Part shown: positions 29,515-38,657 of the stretch, piece by piece
Layout of the letters: the number at the start of each line of letters is the position of its first letter
How positions within the stretch are numbered: the stretch's first letter is position 1
Origin: Azospirillum oryzae
GTDB lineage: Bacteria > Pseudomonadota > Alphaproteobacteria > Azospirillales > Azospirillaceae
NCBI RefSeq assembly: GCF_900177515.1
Contig: NZ_FXAK01000007.1
Coordinates: 1,782,501 to 1,846,500, forward strand
Reading direction: 5' to 3'
Length of the DNA stretch: 64,000 bases
Notes under the pieces: model-generated
Seen by the model: the letters and a program-made list of their open reading frames with translations, nothing else
The model's database searches: none
What the model was told of the DNA's origin: nothing
Program-made: the position numbers and the translations under genes

Positions 29515-30849
29515 TCAGCCACGGATCGCCCAAAGCTCCATCGCCACCTGGGGGAAGTCACCCGCTAGATGAACCGCGATTCCGCCCGAAGTTGCAAGCT
29601 GTTTCCAAATCGGGCTACCGCGTTCGAGTTCGAAATACACAGCCCCGGCATGATAGGGCAGTTGCCGGGGTGCGACGGGCAGCGGCCTTACTCGGATTCC
29701 TGGCAACTGGACATTGACCAGCTCGCGGATTTGTTCGACCGGACCGATTTTGACCAGCGCCGGGAAGTTGCGGCGCAGCGCCTCGCCCGGCATGTCCGCC
29801 CGTACCGCCAGCACGAAGGTGGCGGTGGTGATCAGCGAGCGGTCGGCGATGGTGCCGACGCGGATGCCGTATTTGCGTTCCAGCAGGTCGATGGGGATGG
29901 CGGTCTGTTCCAGCACCGCGCTGAGCGACCGGCGGATCTCCGCCATCACCGGCTCCATCGTGCCCTGCAGATCGTCGTGCCGATAGGGCGGGAAGGCCGG
30001 CGGTCGCTTGTTGACCGCGGTGAAGGTTGCCAGTTCGCCGGCCAGCGACAGCATCATACCGTGCAGCCGTTCCGGATGGATGTCGGGCATGCGGGCAACG
30101 TTGGCGAACAGCGGTTCGGAACGGTTGGCGACCTGGAGCATCAGGAAATCGGCCATCTCACCGGCGCCGCGCCCGTTGGAGCCGGCGACGCGGGCGGCCA
30201 GCGCCTCCGACCGGCTGTTCAGCAGTCCCTGGATTTCGGTGATGTAGCCGGCCAGCGGGGCCAGCGCCTGGACGTTCAGGGTCGGCGGGATGTAACGCTC
30301 GTCCAGCGTGGCCCGGCGGTCCGACCGGACCTCCTGGATGCGGGCGAGGCCCAGGCAATGGTAACCGGCGCGCTCCTGCCGCTCCAGCCGGTAGCGCAGG
30401 CGGAGCCGCCCGGTGCGGATGCGCGACACGCTGGCCGAGCCGGCGATGGCGTCGACCGTCTCGGTCTCCTCGCCGACATAGCGGGTGGCGGCGTCGGCGC
30501 TCTCGCCGACCTCGAACTCCACGCCGCCGCGCTGGCGCACCGGCAGCGCCAGATAGACGATGCTGTTGGCCAGCGTCTCCGGCAGGTCGAGCGGCGGCGG
30601 CGGATCGTCGTCGTCGGGGATGTTGATCGGCGTGCCGTCCTCCAGGATGCCCTTGCAGCGCAGCACGGCGAACTTGCCGACGGCCAGAAGCTCGCGGTTG
30701 ATCGTCAGCTCGCTGATGCCCCAGGCGAAGGGACGCAGGCCCGCCACCCGGCCGCGCACCAGCCGTTCGACATAGCGGTCCTGCTGCTGGAAATGCTGCG
30801 CCCGCAGGAACATGCCTTCGGACCAGATGACCTTGTCGTCCCAACTCAT
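29515..30849 (-). CDS. tssK: T6SS baseplate protein TssK
   Basis: 444 residues, normal length. The N-terminus (VIWSEGMFLRAQHFQQQDRY) is the hallmark of TssK, the trimeric connector that links the TssFG-E wedges of the baseplate to the TssJLM membrane complex. The shoulder, middle and C-terminal receptor-like domains follow without gaps, ending in MELWAIRG. It is in the left arm between the FHA gene (54 bp upstream) and the sensor operon (30 bp downstream). Confidence 0.96.
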   Translation of the reverse strand: MSWDDKVIWSEGMFLRAQHFQQQDRYVERLVRGRVAGLRPFAWGISELTINRELLAVGKFAVLRCKGILEDGTPINIPDDDDPPPPLDLPETLANSIVYLALPVRQRGGVEFEVGESADAATRYVGEETETVDAIAGSASVSRIRTGRLRLRYRLERQERAGYHCLGLARIQEVRSDRRATLDERYIPPTLNVQALAPLAGYITEIQGLLNSRSEALAARVAGSNGRGAGEMADFLMLQVANRSEPLFANVARMPDIHPERLHGMMLSLAGELATFTAVNKRPPAFPPYRHDDLQGTMEPVMAEIRRSLSAVLEQTAIPIDLLERKYGIRVGTIADRSLITTATFVLAVRADMPGEALRRNFPALVKIGPVEQIRELVNVQLPGIRVRPLPVAPRQLPYHAGAVYFELERGSPIWKQLATSGGIAVHLAGDFPQVAMELWAIRG

Positions 30850-30903
30850 GGGCGCTTTCCCTCTTGCAGGCTGGTGGTCGTCGTCATGGGTCGCGCTCGG
30901 CCG

Positions 30904-32208
30904 TCAGCCGCCGAGCGCGTGGCGGTGGATGGGCAGGAGCCGGCGGTAGAGCGCCGCCAGCCGGGTGCCGCCGTCGGCCGTCTCGCCGGTCAATTCCCGT
31001 ACCGCCGCCAGCAGGGCCGATTGGTGGGCGGCACCGTCGGCTGCGGCCGATTGCAGCAGCGCCTCCGCCTCGCCCGGCGGCAGGGCGCGCAGCCGAACCA
31101 GCGCATCGTCGGCATCCGCCGCGCGGAGCAAGGGCGAAGCCCCCTGCGTCAGCGTGTCCTCCGGATCGAGGCCGAGCAACGCTTCCAGTGCCGCCTGCCG
31201 CCGCGCCAGCGACAGCACAACGTCGGCGAGCGCGCGGGCCAGAGGGTCGGAAGGGGGGCCGGATGCGAAGCCGGATTCAAAGCCCATGTCGGCGGCCGGC
31301 GGCGCGGAGGGCGCCGGGCGGGCGCCGAAGGCGGGCGGCACCAGCGGATCGTCCGCCCAGTCCTCCGGCGGAAGTCCATCCGCCGTGGGCTGCGGGGGCG
31401 TTGCAAGTGGAGGTGTCGGGGGCAAGGCCGGTGCCACGGGGGGCGCAGGCTGGGTCGGCGGCAGATCGACCGGATCGTCCAGCCAGTCGTCCGGGATCGA
31501 CAGTCCACCCGTTCCGCCGCCGCTACCCTGGTCGAAGGCGGGCTGTTCGGGCGCCACGCGGATGGTGCCGAGGCTGTCCGGCGAGAAATCGCGCTGGGCC
31601 GCACCGGCCCAGTCGGCGTCGCGGCCGTAGGCATCGGGCTGCGCCGCCGGTTGACCTGAAGCGGCGGTGGGCTGCCAGCCGCCGGTCTGCTTGTCGCTCC
31701 ATCGGTCGTCGGCGCGCGGCAGGTCGCCGAACAGATCCTCGTCGTCCGGAATCGGCATCACCGGCACCACGCCGCTGTTGAAAGCCGGCAGGGCGAAGGG
31801 GTCGTCGTCGGCCGCCTGCGCGGTCTGAGCCGGGGTGTCGGAGCCGCGCAGCACCGCCAGGAAGGGATCGTTGGCGGCCGGCGCCTCCTCGGCAGCGAAA
31901 CCGGCGCGCATGATGAAGCCGCCCAGGCGCAGCCGATCGCCCTCCCCCACCACGGCGGAGTTGCCGCGGCCGATCGGGGCCGGCGCATCGTTGAGGAATA
32001 CGCCGTTGGTCGAGCTGTCGATGACGATGTAGACGCCGCCCTTGAACTCCACCATGCAGTGGATCTTGGACAGCGTCCGTTCCGGGTCGTTCAGGATCCA
32101 GTCGCAATCGGGACCGCGGCCGATCACCAGCCGGCCGGTGCCGAGGTCGCGCGCGATATTGGAGCCCTGCGACGGCGGACATTGGATCAGGGTCAGGCGA
32201 AGCTTCAT
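30904..32208 (-). CDS. tagH: FHA-domain T6SS protein (TagH/Fha type)
   Basis: 434 residues from ATG 32208; the frame extends further upstream but only as a shadow of the neighbouring gene. The FHA fold is residues ~1-105: GRGPDCDW, RTLSKIHC and DSSTNGVFLN are the phosphothreonine-binding signatures. A long Pro/Ala/Asp linker and a helical C-terminal domain (~335-434) follow, as in TagH proteins. In the P. aeruginosa H1-T6SS, Fha1 is the substrate of PpkA/PppA and triggers assembly; a PpkA-like kinase is present here at 58252-60258. It overlaps nothing and is 4 bp from the small gene upstream. Confidence 0.93.
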   Translation of the reverse strand: MKLRLTLIQCPPSQGSNIARDLGTGRLVIGRGPDCDWILNDPERTLSKIHCMVEFKGGVYIVIDSSTNGVFLNDAPAPIGRGNSAVVGEGDRLRLGGFIMRAGFAAEEAPAANDPFLAVLRGSDTPAQTAQAADDDPFALPAFNSGVVPVMPIPDDEDLFGDLPRADDRWSDKQTGGWQPTAASGQPAAQPDAYGRDADWAGAAQRDFSPDSLGTIRVAPEQPAFDQGSGGGTGGLSIPDDWLDDPVDLPPTQPAPPVAPALPPTPPLATPPQPTADGLPPEDWADDPLVPPAFGARPAPSAPPAADMGFESGFASGPPSDPLARALADVVLSLARRQAALEALLGLDPEDTLTQGASPLLRAADADDALVRLRALPPGEAEALLQSAAADGAAHQSALLAAVRELTGETADGGTRLAALYRRLLPIHRHALGG

Positions 32209-32212
32209 TGGA

Positions 32213-32797
32213 TTATGCCCCCACCTTGCCGCTGCCGCCATTGGCGATGTCCAGCGCCTGCGCCAGCGAGGCGCGGTGGCGGGCCTTGATCTCCTTCGGC
32301 ACGGCGGCGGCGGCAAGCAGGACCGCGGCGGCGGCGGCGGTTCCGGTCAGCCCGTCGCCCGGCGGCACCACCACAGCCGCATCCGGCGGGGCGAGGCTGC
32401 CGCCGGACCAGAAGGCGGCCATGGCGGCATAGGCGCAGGCGGTCTCGAAATTCATCGCCTCGGCGGGAGCGAAGCAGGCGCGGCGATTCTCCTCCGTCGG
32501 GCGGAAAACCCAGGCCTCCGCCGCCTCCAGCGCGGCCCCGTCGGCGGGGGCCGGCTCGGGAGGAAGCGCGCCGCGGGCGGCCAGACAGCCCCACCACACC
32601 GCCTCGCGCCGCGGCAGCGCCATGCCCAGCAGGCGGATGGCGTCCGCAGACAGCTCGGCGTCGATCAGCGCCTTCAGATAGGCGGATGTCGGGGCGTTCG
32701 GCGCAAAAAGCGCCTTCGCCTCCGGCGACAGGTCCAGCCCCGCGACCGCTTCGGCCGCGCGGGCGAAGCGCAACTTCGGCAACAACCCGATGTCCAC
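32213..32797 (-). CDS. T6SS-associated protein of unknown function (DUF6931-like)
   Basis: 194 residues, mostly helical and Ala-rich, no TM segment and no signal peptide. Central EAVWWGCLAARGAL and the C-terminal EIKARHRASLAQALDIANGG look like conserved segments. Short proteins with this WWGCLA-like motif occur next to FHA genes in T6SS loci and are, as I recall, labelled DUF6931; that label is tentative. It is 49 bp after vgrG and 4 bp before tagH. The position suggests a cytoplasmic accessory or adaptor for the spike or the FHA protein. Confidence 0.6.
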   Translation of the reverse strand: MDIGLLPKLRFARAAEAVAGLDLSPEAKALFAPNAPTSAYLKALIDAELSADAIRLLGMALPRREAVWWGCLAARGALPPEPAPADGAALEAAEAWVFRPTEENRRACFAPAEAMNFETACAYAAMAAFWSGGSLAPPDAAVVVPPGDGLTGTAAAAAVLLAAAAVPKEIKARHRASLAQALDIANGGSGKVGA

Positions 32798-32846
32798 CGT
32801 CCCAAACCCCGCTCGTGAAGACCGCCCCAGTCTGGACGGTGTTTCG

Positions 32847-34967
32847 TCAATTGATGGTTACCACGCCGCCTTGAATCTTAACCATCCCGTCACCGTTCAC
32901 CTGCGTCATCGCACCCTTGATCTGCACCTGACCGTCGCCGGTGACCTTGACCATCAGGCCTTTGATGGTGACACCGCTCTGGTCGATCTTGACGCTGTTG
33001 CCGCCGACCTTCAGCTCGATGGAGGTCGTGGCCTCCATGGTGATCTTGCCGGTGCTGGCCTTCACCGACACGTCGCCCAGTCCGAGTTTCAGCGCATAGT
33101 CGCCCTGCTTCACGTCGATCGCCATGTTTCCCTGGCCGACGGTGAGGCTGTCGTTGCCCTGCCCGACCTCCACAGTCCGGTTGCCCTGGCTGACCATGTG
33201 GGTGTCGTTGCCCTTGCTGACGGTGACGGTGCGGTTGCCCTCCCCCACCGTCAGGGACTGGTTGCCGGTCGACACCTCGTGGCTGTCGTTGCCTTCCGAC
33301 ACGGTGATGCTGCGGTTGCCCTTTGTGATCGTGACCGTTTCGTTGCCTTCCGACACCGTTTCGGTCCGATTGTTCTTGATGGTGATGGTCTGGTCGTGAT
33401 CGACGGTCAGCTTGTCGTCGTTCTCCACCATCCGGGTGAAGTCCTTCTGGGCGTGGAAGTAGATCTCCTCCGCGTCCTTCTTGTCCTCGAAACGCAGTTC
33501 GTTGAAGGTGGCCGTGTCGCCGCCTTTGCTGGAGCGCGTCTTGATGCCGCTCTGCGTCTTGTTGTCGGGCAGCGTGTAGGGCGGCATGTTCTCCGCGTTG
33601 TAGACGCAGCCGACGATCAAGGGCCGGTCGGGATCGCCGCCGATATAGTCGACCAGCACCTCCATGCCGACGCGCGGGGTGAAGATTGTGCCCCAGTTCT
33701 TGCCGGCCATGGTCTGGGCGACGCGCAGCCAGACGAAACTCTTCTCGTCGTTGGTCCCTTTGCGGTCCCAATGGAACTGCACCCGCACCCGCCCGTACTT
33801 GTCGCAATAGATCTCCTCGCCGCTGGGGCCGACCACGGTCGCGGTGTCCGGCCCATGGGTACGCGGGCGCGGCACCGGCGGCGGACGGAACACGGTGGCG
33901 TCGGGGATCGCGGCGAAGCGGCAGGAGAAGGACGGCGGAACGCCGCCATTGCCGAGATGGCTCTGGTCCTGGGCGCTCAACGCCAGTTCGGTCAGGACAT
34001 AGCCCTTGCCGACTTCCGCCGTCACCGCATGGCCGGTCATCGAGATCTTGCCGCCGGCGAACAGGCCGCGATAGGTGGCGCTGCCCTCCACCCGCTCGTA
34101 TCCGGTCTCCGTCTCCTCCATGCGCAGGCGGGACAGGGTGGTGCCGTCGGCCTTCACCATATGGCCGCCGGGATAGCCGAACATCTCGTGCGACTTGAAG
34201 GCGGGAACGCTGAGCACCGTCGTGGTGCTGGCGGTCAGGTCGGTGCTGGGCGTTTCGAAATTATAGTCCTTCAGCGTCCATTTGCCGGACACATAGGATT
34301 GCGAATGCGCCCAGCCGTCGATGGCCAGCGTGTTGCCCTGCACCGAGGTGGCGTGGATGACGTCCTTGTCCAGGCAATCGGTGTAGCCGGACGCGCTGTC
34401 GCTCAACACCAGCGTGTGCTTGCCGGCCTCGTGCTGGAAATAGAAATAGATGCCCTCGTCCTGCAGCAGGCGGACGATGAAGTCGTAATGGGTCTCGCGG
34501 TACTGGACGCAGACCGGCCGGGCGTTGTGGGTGCCGGACAGTCCCTGCTTCTTCACCTCGGTCACGCCGCAGTCGGACAGCATGGCGTCGACGATCTGCA
34601 CAACGGACTTCTCCTGGAAGACCTGGCAGTCGGAGCGCAGCGTGGCCAGCCATAGGGTCGGCACGATCTCGGCGGTGTATTGGCGATAGCCGCGGAGCGC
34701 CAGCGGCCCGGCGGAAAAGCTGCTGACGATGCCGTTGATGATGCGGGGATCGCCGCCCTTGCGCGCGATGGACAGCGTCAGCGACTTCCCCAGGATGTCG
34801 GCCGGCGCGATCGTCATCCGCGAAGAGATCATCGTGATGGTGTAGCGGAACAGGCGCGACAGCCCTTCCTCCCCCTCGACGGCCACCGGGATCAGCACGT
34901 CCGCGCCCAACGGCGAGGTCAGCGACAGAAGCCGGCCGGTCTGCGAGATGGTGGGCGCATCCGACAT
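32847..34967 (-). CDS. vgrG: T6SS spike protein VgrG (TssI)
   Basis: 706 residues. The gp27-like base is ~1-375 and the gp5-OB region ~385-460, with YGRVRVQFHWDRKG and WGTIFTPRVGMEVLVDYIGGDPDRPLI. The needle follows. Residues ~533-632 form eleven nearly exact nine-residue repeats of the form xxxxVxxGN, and a beta-rich tail ends in KIQGGVVTIN. There is no C-terminal toxin domain, so effectors must ride as separate cargo, on PAAR or on Hcp. It lies 120 bp after hcp, separated by a REP-like element. Confidence 0.96.
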   Translation of the reverse strand: MSDAPTISQTGRLLSLTSPLGADVLIPVAVEGEEGLSRLFRYTITMISSRMTIAPADILGKSLTLSIARKGGDPRIINGIVSSFSAGPLALRGYRQYTAEIVPTLWLATLRSDCQVFQEKSVVQIVDAMLSDCGVTEVKKQGLSGTHNARPVCVQYRETHYDFIVRLLQDEGIYFYFQHEAGKHTLVLSDSASGYTDCLDKDVIHATSVQGNTLAIDGWAHSQSYVSGKWTLKDYNFETPSTDLTASTTTVLSVPAFKSHEMFGYPGGHMVKADGTTLSRLRMEETETGYERVEGSATYRGLFAGGKISMTGHAVTAEVGKGYVLTELALSAQDQSHLGNGGVPPSFSCRFAAIPDATVFRPPPVPRPRTHGPDTATVVGPSGEEIYCDKYGRVRVQFHWDRKGTNDEKSFVWLRVAQTMAGKNWGTIFTPRVGMEVLVDYIGGDPDRPLIVGCVYNAENMPPYTLPDNKTQSGIKTRSSKGGDTATFNELRFEDKKDAEEIYFHAQKDFTRMVENDDKLTVDHDQTITIKNNRTETVSEGNETVTITKGNRSITVSEGNDSHEVSTGNQSLTVGEGNRTVTVSKGNDTHMVSQGNRTVEVGQGNDSLTVGQGNMAIDVKQGDYALKLGLGDVSVKASTGKITMEATTSIELKVGGNSVKIDQSGVTIKGLMVKVTGDGQVQIKGAMTQVNGDGMVKIQGGVVTIN

Positions 34968-35018
34968 GCGGGCTTGGTCCTTGATGAAGAGAAAGTGTCA
35001 GTGATGGCAGGTGCCTTA

Positions 35019-35072
35019 CCCCCACCCTAACCCTCCCCCTCCCTGCGAAGCGGGGGTGGGTAGTGGTGGGGG
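35019..35072. repeat. REP-like palindrome, copy 2 (hcp-vgrG gap)
   Basis: Single C-rich unit CCCCCACCCTAACCCTCCCC followed by a GCGAAGC hairpin and GGGGGTGGG, the same family as 902-1020 and 46315-46422. It lies between hcp and vgrG in the leftward arm. Such hairpins commonly stabilise the upstream message, which would favour hcp over vgrG dosage; that effect is inference. Confidence 0.7.
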
Positions 35073-35087
35073 CAAGCGCAGCCGAAC

Positions 35088-35564
35088 TTAGGCGCTCTTG
35101 GTCGTCGACAGGTCGTAAGAGACCGAGATCGGCGTGCCGGCCTTGTTCTTGTCGTCGTACGGGATGAACTTGTACTCCATCTTGGTGAAGCTGATGGAGA
35201 TCGACTCCGACGGACGGTCGCCGCCCGACGACATCGAGTAGGCCGAGACCAGGGCGTTGGTCAGGGTGTACTCGGCATAGGTGTTGCCCGGGCTGCCGGT
35301 GGTGACGAGGTGGATCTGCACCTTCTTGCCGATGGCGCCGGTGCAGGATTCGACGAAGAACTTCGGCGAGGAGCTGTCCATCAGCTTGGTGATGGTCACT
35401 TCCGACACCGACGGCTCCGACGCCTCGCGGTTGGCGGTCGAACCCGACGGGGTGCTGATGGCGCGGCCGACGCCCCACTGCAGCGAACCGACGTCCAGCC
35501 ACTTCTTGTGAGTCTCGTGGGTGGCTTCGCCGTCGATGCCTTCGTACTTGATGTAGATCGCCAT
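35088..35564 (-). CDS. hcp: T6SS tube protein Hcp (TssD)
   Basis: 158 residues, usual length for the inner-tube hexamer protein. The N-terminus (AIYIKYEGIDGEATHETHKKW) and KMEYKFIPYDDKNKAG near the end are typical of class-1 Hcp. No C-terminal effector extension. GAGGAG lies 6 bases before the ATG, a strong ribosome site fitting the high copy number Hcp needs. It is 152 bp downstream of clpV, so it may have its own promoter. Confidence 0.96.
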   Translation of the reverse strand: MAIYIKYEGIDGEATHETHKKWLDVGSLQWGVGRAISTPSGSTANREASEPSVSEVTITKLMDSSSPKFFVESCTGAIGKKVQIHLVTTGSPGNTYAEYTLTNALVSAYSMSSGGDRPSESISISFTKMEYKFIPYDDKNKAGTPISVSYDLSTTKSA

Positions 35565-35654
35565 GTTGGTCTCCTCGCTCTTTAAAGGTCGGTCTTAACG
35601 GGTAAGCTTGATCTGCGCAGTATGGTTACGAAAGAATTGAGGCGGTTGCTGTGA

Positions 35655-35680
35655 CGGGCGTCACCGCCCGGTCTTTTTTT
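35655..35680 (+). terminator. Orphan + strand terminator-like hairpin
   Basis: CGGGCG-tcac-CGCCCG followed two bases later by TTTTTTT (35674-35680), in the clpV-hcp gap. Both neighbours run leftward, so it is in the wrong orientation for them. It could end an antisense or small RNA started near 35600, but the promoter match there (TTGATC, 17 bases, AAAGAA) is poor. Confidence 0.4.
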
Positions 35681-35716
35681 CACGCTCCCGCCCCGGCCCT
35701 CCCGCTTCCCGGCGTA

Positions 35717-38407
35717 TCAGGCGATGTCGTAGACGAAGCGGTCTTCGCCATCGACCGAAACGTGGACGCGGGTGATCGGTTCGCCGTCGCCCATGCGGGC
35801 GAGGATGCGGGACGAGATTTCCGGCAGCAGGGTACGGCTCAGGATGGTCTCGATGTTGCGGGCGCCGCTCGACACCTCCTGGCAGCGGCTGACGATGCTC
35901 TGCACCAGATCGTCGGAGTAGGAGAAGGCGGCCTTGTAGTTCTGCACCACGCGCTTGGCGATGCGGTTCAACTGCAGGACCACGATCTTCGCCAGATTCT
36001 CGTCGGACAGCTGGAAGTAGGGGATGACCGTGCAGCGGCCGAGGAAGGCCGGCTTGAAGCTCTTCTGCAGTTCCGGATGCAGCGCCTCCAGCAGCCCGTC
36101 GGCGTCCGGCGCGGTCTCCGGATCGGCGCACAGCTTGTGGATCAGGTCGGTGCCGGCGTTCGACGTCATGATGATGACGGTGTTCTTGAAGTCGATGTCG
36201 CGGCCTTCGCCGTCCTTGATCGTGCCCTTGTCGAACACCTGGAAGAAGATGTCCTGCACGCCGGGATGGGCCTTCTCCAGCTCGTCCAGCAGGACGACGC
36301 TGTAGGGCCGGCGGCGCACCGCCTCGGTCAGGACGCCGCCCTCGCCGAAGCCGACATAGCCGGGAGGAGAGCCGAGCAGCAGGGAGACCTTATGCTCCTC
36401 CTTGTACTCGGTCATGTTGATGGTGGTGACGTTCTGCTCGCCGCCATAGATCAGGTCGGCCAGCGTCAGCGCCGTCTCGGTCTTGCCGACGCCGGACGTG
36501 CCGACCATCAGGAAGACGCCAATCGGCTTGCGCGGGTCGGTCAGCTTGGCCCGGCTGGTCCACATCGCCTGGGCGATGGCGTCCAGCGCGTGGTCCTGGC
36601 CGATGATCCGCTCCTTCATGCGGTCGGCGAGCGACAGGATGGTCTTGATCTCGTTGGAGACCATGCGGCCGACCGGCACGCCGGTCCAGTTCGCGACCAC
36701 CTCGGCCACCGCCTGCCCGTCCACCGCGACCTTGACCAGCGGATCCTCGCCCTGCAGCGCGGTCAGCTCGGCGGTCAGCGCGCTCAGCTTGGCATTCAGC
36801 GCCTCGGCGTCGAGCGGCTCGGCAGGCGCCGCGCCCTCCGCGGCCGGGGCCTTGGCCTGCTCGTGCGCGGCAACCAGCTGGTCGCGCGTCTCGTTGATCG
36901 CCTTGACCAGTTCCAGTTCCTTGGTCCAGCGCGCCTCAAGCGTCTCCAGCTCGGCCTGGGTGGCGGCGATCTTGTCCTTCAACGCGGCAAGCAGTTCGGC
37001 ATGGTCGATGCCGATGGCCTCCTCGCGCTCCAGGATCGCGACCTCGGTCTCGGTCAACTGGATGGTGCGGCGGCGGTCCTCGATGGCCGGCGGAGTCGCG
37101 GTCTGGCTCATCGCCACGCGGGCGCAGGCGGTGTCGAGCAGGCTGACCGCCTTGTCGGGCAACTGCCGCGCCGGGATGTAGCGGCTGGACAGGCGGACCG
37201 ATTCGATCAGCCCTTCGGTGACGATGCGGACCTTGTGGTGCTTCTCCAGCGTGGCGGTCAGGCCGCGCATCATGTCGACGGCGACCGGCTCCGCCGGCTC
37301 CTCCACCTTCACCACCTGGAAGCGGCGGGTCAGCGCCGGGTCCTTTTCGAAATACTTCTTGTATTCGGCCCAGGTGGTGGCGGCGATGGTGCGCATCTCG
37401 CCGCGCGCCAGGGCGGGCTTCAGCAGATTGGCGGCGTCGTTCTGGCCGGCCTGCCCGCCGGCGCCGATCAGGGTATGCGCCTCGTCGATGAACATGATGA
37501 TGGGCTGGGTGGAGCCCTTCACCTCGTCGATGACGCCCTTCAGCCGGTTCTCGAACTCGCCCTTCATGCCGGCGCCGGCCTGCAGCAGGCCGAGGTCGAG
37601 CGACAGCAGGCGGACGTTGCGCAGGTCGGGCGGCACGTCGCCGGCGGCGATGCGCAGCGCGAAGCCCTCCACCACCGCCGTCTTGCCGACGCCGGCCTCG
37701 CCGGTCAGGATCGGGTTGTTCTGGCGGCGGCGGGTCAGCACGTCGATGATCTGGCGGATCTCTGCGTCGCGGCCCAGCACCGGATCGATCTTGCCGTTCT
37801 TGGCGCGGTCGGTCAGGTCGATGGTGTACTGGTCGAGGTTGGGGGTCGCCCCGCCCACCTTCGGCGCGCCGCCGGCAGAAGCCGCGGCTGCACCGCCCCC
37901 GGCCGCGGCGACCGGGGCGCTGGTCCGCGCCTCCGCCGTGTCGGCGACGATCTTGGGCAGGTCGCGACGCAGCGCCTCGGCGGTGATCTTTGCGAACTGG
38001 CCGGACATGTCGCGCGCCTGCGCCGACAGCGATTCGTCCGACAGCAGAGCCGTCAGCAGATGACCGGAGCGCACCGCCCCCTCGCCATATTGCAGGGAGG
38101 CCAGCACCCACGCCTCGCGCATCAGCTGGACGAGGTTGGGCGACAGCGCGGGGGCTCGGCTGTTGCCGGTCTTCAGCTTGTCCAGCACCCGCGTCAGGTC
38201 GGCCGACAGCCGGCCGGCGTCGATCTCGTAGACGCGCAGGATGGCGGAGATGTCGCCGTCCGCGGCCCCGATCAGCTGGAGAAGCCAGTGCTCGATCTCG
38301 CAATTGTAATGCGTACGCGACAGCGTCTGTCCGGCCGCAGCCTCCAGCGCCCGCCGGCACAGAGGATTCAGCCGGGAAATCATGCTCTGCAGATCGACCG
38401 CCACCAT
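35717..38407 (-). CDS. clpV: T6SS sheath-disassembly ATPase ClpV (TssH)
   Basis: 896 residues. Clp_N repeat (~1-150). The first AAA+ module has Walker A GEAGVGKT (236-243) and Walker B IIMFIDEAH (303-311). A ClpB-like coiled-coil middle region lies at ~440-520. The second AAA+ module has Walker A GTSGVGKT (636-643), followed by a ClpB_D2 small domain. It hydrolyses ATP to extract and recycle TssB of the contracted sheath. The N-terminal motif (MISRLNPLCRRALEAA) is ClpV-specific. It stands alone with a 250-bp leader to the right that holds nothing recognisable apart from its likely promoter. Confidence 0.96.
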   Translation of the reverse strand: MVAVDLQSMISRLNPLCRRALEAAAGQTLSRTHYNCEIEHWLLQLIGAADGDISAILRVYEIDAGRLSADLTRVLDKLKTGNSRAPALSPNLVQLMREAWVLASLQYGEGAVRSGHLLTALLSDESLSAQARDMSGQFAKITAEALRRDLPKIVADTAEARTSAPVAAAGGGAAAASAGGAPKVGGATPNLDQYTIDLTDRAKNGKIDPVLGRDAEIRQIIDVLTRRRQNNPILTGEAGVGKTAVVEGFALRIAAGDVPPDLRNVRLLSLDLGLLQAGAGMKGEFENRLKGVIDEVKGSTQPIIMFIDEAHTLIGAGGQAGQNDAANLLKPALARGEMRTIAATTWAEYKKYFEKDPALTRRFQVVKVEEPAEPVAVDMMRGLTATLEKHHKVRIVTEGLIESVRLSSRYIPARQLPDKAVSLLDTACARVAMSQTATPPAIEDRRRTIQLTETEVAILEREEAIGIDHAELLAALKDKIAATQAELETLEARWTKELELVKAINETRDQLVAAHEQAKAPAAEGAAPAEPLDAEALNAKLSALTAELTALQGEDPLVKVAVDGQAVAEVVANWTGVPVGRMVSNEIKTILSLADRMKERIIGQDHALDAIAQAMWTSRAKLTDPRKPIGVFLMVGTSGVGKTETALTLADLIYGGEQNVTTINMTEYKEEHKVSLLLGSPPGYVGFGEGGVLTEAVRRRPYSVVLLDELEKAHPGVQDIFFQVFDKGTIKDGEGRDIDFKNTVIIMTSNAGTDLIHKLCADPETAPDADGLLEALHPELQKSFKPAFLGRCTVIPYFQLSDENLAKIVVLQLNRIAKRVVQNYKAAFSYSDDLVQSIVSRCQEVSSGARNIETILSRTLLPEISSRILARMGDGEPITRVHVSVDGEDRFVYDIA

Positions 38408-38657
38408 AGCTCCACCCCCTTCGTGTGACCCTTATCGTTCCGACTGGAAGGCCCTTCGGACCTTCTGCGGCCGGTTCCGCCGGACGGCGCCGAACGGCGC
38501 GCATCGGAAACCGGACCCGCTTGACCTCAAGTAACCGGCTGGCCCCCGTCCGGGCGGTTCATCCTGCGGCTGCAAGTCGAACTGTGGCCAAGCCATTTCG
38601 AAAAATCCACTGCGATACCTCGCAGCAGACGGATTGTCACTCCGCGACTTGCCCGTT

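Noticed and set aside
33120..33390. Short-period DNA repeats suggestive of a CRISPR array
   Set aside because: The 27-base periodicity encodes the nine-residue repeats of the VgrG needle and lies in frame; there are no spacers or cas genes.
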